Shown piece after piece: positions 4,563-5,071 of a stretch of DNA of 5,071 nt. A program made the translations under genes and the position numbers. The stretch is from contig CAJOHP010000164.1 in assembly GCA_905234355.1 (NCBI GenBank), forward strand, positions 1 to 5,071, given 5' to 3'. Source of the stretch: an uncultured Prevotella sp. Lineage in GTDB: Bacteria; Bacteroidota; Bacteroidia; Bacteroidales; Bacteroidaceae. The notes beneath the pieces are model-generated. The model ran no database searches, was not told where the DNA came from, and worked only from the letters and a program-made list of their open reading frames with translations. Numbering within the stretch: the first letter of the stretch is position 1; each line of letters begins with the position of its first letter.

Positions 4563-5071
4563 GCCCATGACGGATGTCATGACGACTTTTGCCTTCAAAG
4601 GAGATGTGTTGTCCAAGATGACACTTTCTGCACGGAAGGACAGGAAGACTTCCGTATTATCCGGAACGTTGTCGACTCTTACTCTGGAATCGACTTCTTC
4701 ATCGCCTAAGAGAACTTTGCCATCCTTCACGATACCCTCGATCTTGTTGATCGGCGGATTGCCTAAGAAGTCGGCAACGAAGCAGTTTGCCGGCTGATCA
4801 TATAAATACTGCGGTTTGTCATACTGCTGTAAGACACCCAGTTTCATTAAGATGATGTGGTCGGAGATCGACATCGCTTCTTCCTGGTCGTGTGTGACGA
4901 AGATCGTCGTGACACCGGTCTCGAGCTGAATACGTCTGATCTCTTCTCTCATCTCGATACGAAGACGTGCGTCAAGGTTGGATAACGGCTCATCCAGTAA
5001 CAGGAGTCTTGGCTCTTTTACCAGAGCTCGTGCGATCGCAACACGCTGCTGCTGACCGCCGGAGAGCTGAC
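3564..5071 (-). CDS. Chimeric open frame: MalK/UgpC-like ATPase joined in frame to a 5'-truncated ModF-like ATPase (probable assembly chimera)
   Basis: One uninterrupted frame runs from the right edge to the TGA at 3566-3564, but it contains two unrelated ABC proteins. From 5069 to about 4560 it encodes the second half of a MalK/UgpC ATPase and the start of its C-terminal domain. From about 4560 to 3564 it encodes a ModF/PhrA-like tandem ATPase lacking the first part of domain 1, including its Walker A. The segments differ in codon use: at least seven TTA Leu codons and several AGA Arg codons in the first, CTG/CTC and CGC in the second. ATG codons inside the MalK-like part, such as 4952-4950, are internal Met codons in the middle of an ABC domain, not starts, since LSGGQQQR and LLLLDEP are encoded before them. 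A protein of this arrangement is mechanistically implausible. It should be treated as two partial genes unless reads span the junction. Confidence 0.8.
   Translation of the reverse strand, partial: QLSGGQQQRVAIARALVKEPRLLLLDEPLSNLDARLRIEMREEIRRIQLETGVTTIFVTHDQEEAMSISDHIILMKLGVLQQYDKPQYLYDQPANCFVADFLGNPPINKIEGIVKDGKVLLGDEEVDSRVRVDNVPDNTEVFLSFRAESVILDNTSPLKAKVVMTSVMGKEIITLSSGELRKYQIAKTLLAGPTTLIIDNPFIGLDAEMRQSVRELLSTLAPQGITLYLLLSRPDEVPPFADEVVSMDAAATDAPDATVSSPVELPTATAAASGERAMASQPVIALHDVTVSYGDRTILSHLSWTVMAGERWALTGRNGSGKSTLLSLICADNPQAYACDISLFGRRRGSGESIWEVKRRIGYVSPEMHRSYRRAIPALHVVASGLKDTVGLYVHPSAGERAVCRQWMAVFGVAHLADRLFTTLSSGEQRLVLLARAFVKDPLLLVLDEPLHGLDDAHRRRVRHIIDTYCQQPEKTLIMVTHYDDELPSCINKRLTLSHQQ
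4548..4568. other. Chimera junction between two unrelated genes
   Basis: On the minus strand this covers codons for M-G-K-E-I-I-T. Everything before it reads as MalK/UgpC (VMTSVMGKE is the expected C-terminal-domain wording), and LSSGELRK immediately after it is a ModF-like signature. The K-E-I-I-T stretch is plausible in both parents, so the joint probably lies in a short shared sequence. The exact base cannot be fixed without the parental sequences. Confidence 0.7.
4554..5071 (-). other. MalK/UgpC/MsmX-type sugar ABC transporter ATPase segment of foreign character
   Basis: Before the Met at 4952 the frame continues upstream for 39 more codons to the edge, giving the signature LSGGQQQR, then VAIARALV, Walker B LLLLDEP and D-loop SNLDARLR. 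Then come the switch VTHDQEEAM, ISDHIILMKLGVLQQYDKP, YDQPANCFVADFLGNPPIN, and the beginning of the C-terminal OB-like regulatory domain up to VMGKE. This order is exactly that of MalK/UgpC-family ATPases, which energise uptake of oligosaccharides or glycerol-3-phosphate. The wording (NPPIN, QQYDKP) and TTA/AGA codon use resemble Clostridia or Erysipelotrichia, not Bacteroidales; such CUT1 importers are uncommon in Bacteroidales. The Walker A half lies off the right edge and the last part of the C-terminal domain is missing at the junction. Confidence 0.8.

Noticed and set aside
3564..5071. A novel triple-domain MalK-ModF fusion ATPase as a new biological system
   Set aside because: The joint removes the Walker A of one domain and the end of the MalK regulatory domain, coincides with a codon-use switch, and lies near a sequence end. 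A chimera explains all of this more simply.

Overview
The window looks like Bacteroidales DNA, most likely a gut Prevotella-type genome, joined at its right end to DNA of a different, Firmicutes-like character. The Bacteroidales assignment rests on four things: TAnnTTTG promoter boxes, start codons without clear Shine-Dalgarno sequences, signal peptides ending in A-Q, and recognisable Bacteroidales families (a FadL-like 'hemin receptor' barrel and a ModF-like ATPase). About 4.5 kb has the GC-rich, CTG/GGC-heavy codon use of one genome. From about 4560 to the end the codon use changes abruptly (TTA Leu and AGA Arg become common), and the protein becomes a Firmicutes-type MalK/UgpC sugar-transporter ATPase.

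Layout: (1) 1-71, minus strand, holds the first 23 codons of a probable prmA (ribosomal protein L11 methyltransferase). (2) 72-207 is an AT-rich divergent promoter region with Bacteroidetes -7 boxes in both directions and an inverted repeat between them. (3) 208-1230, plus, encodes an exported low-complexity protein: an acidic N-terminal part, a Tyr/Trp-rich middle with PWYD repeats, and an Arg/Gly/Ser tail with no acidic residue. (4) 1308-2894, plus, encodes a FadL/OmpP1-like outer-membrane barrel, probably co-transcribed with the preceding gene. (5) 2895-3087 is a convergent intergenic region with a long hairpin terminator and a small REP-like palindrome. (6) 3088-3567, minus, encodes a small exported protein of unknown function that overlaps its upstream neighbour by 4 bases. 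(7) 3564-5071, minus, is one open frame made of two unrelated pieces: a MalK/UgpC-like segment (about 4560-5071) joined in frame to a 5'-truncated ModF-like tandem ATPase (3564 to about 4560).

The most consequential observation is that junction. It falls at the start of an ABC signature motif, leaves the first ModF-like domain without its Walker A, and coincides with a codon-use switch at a contig-like end. An assembly chimera is much more likely than a new fusion protein, so the right 510 bases should not be assigned to this genome without read support. The most interesting biology in the remainder is the low-complexity exported protein paired with an outer-membrane barrel. I saw no RNA gene, CRISPR array, insertion sequence or origin.
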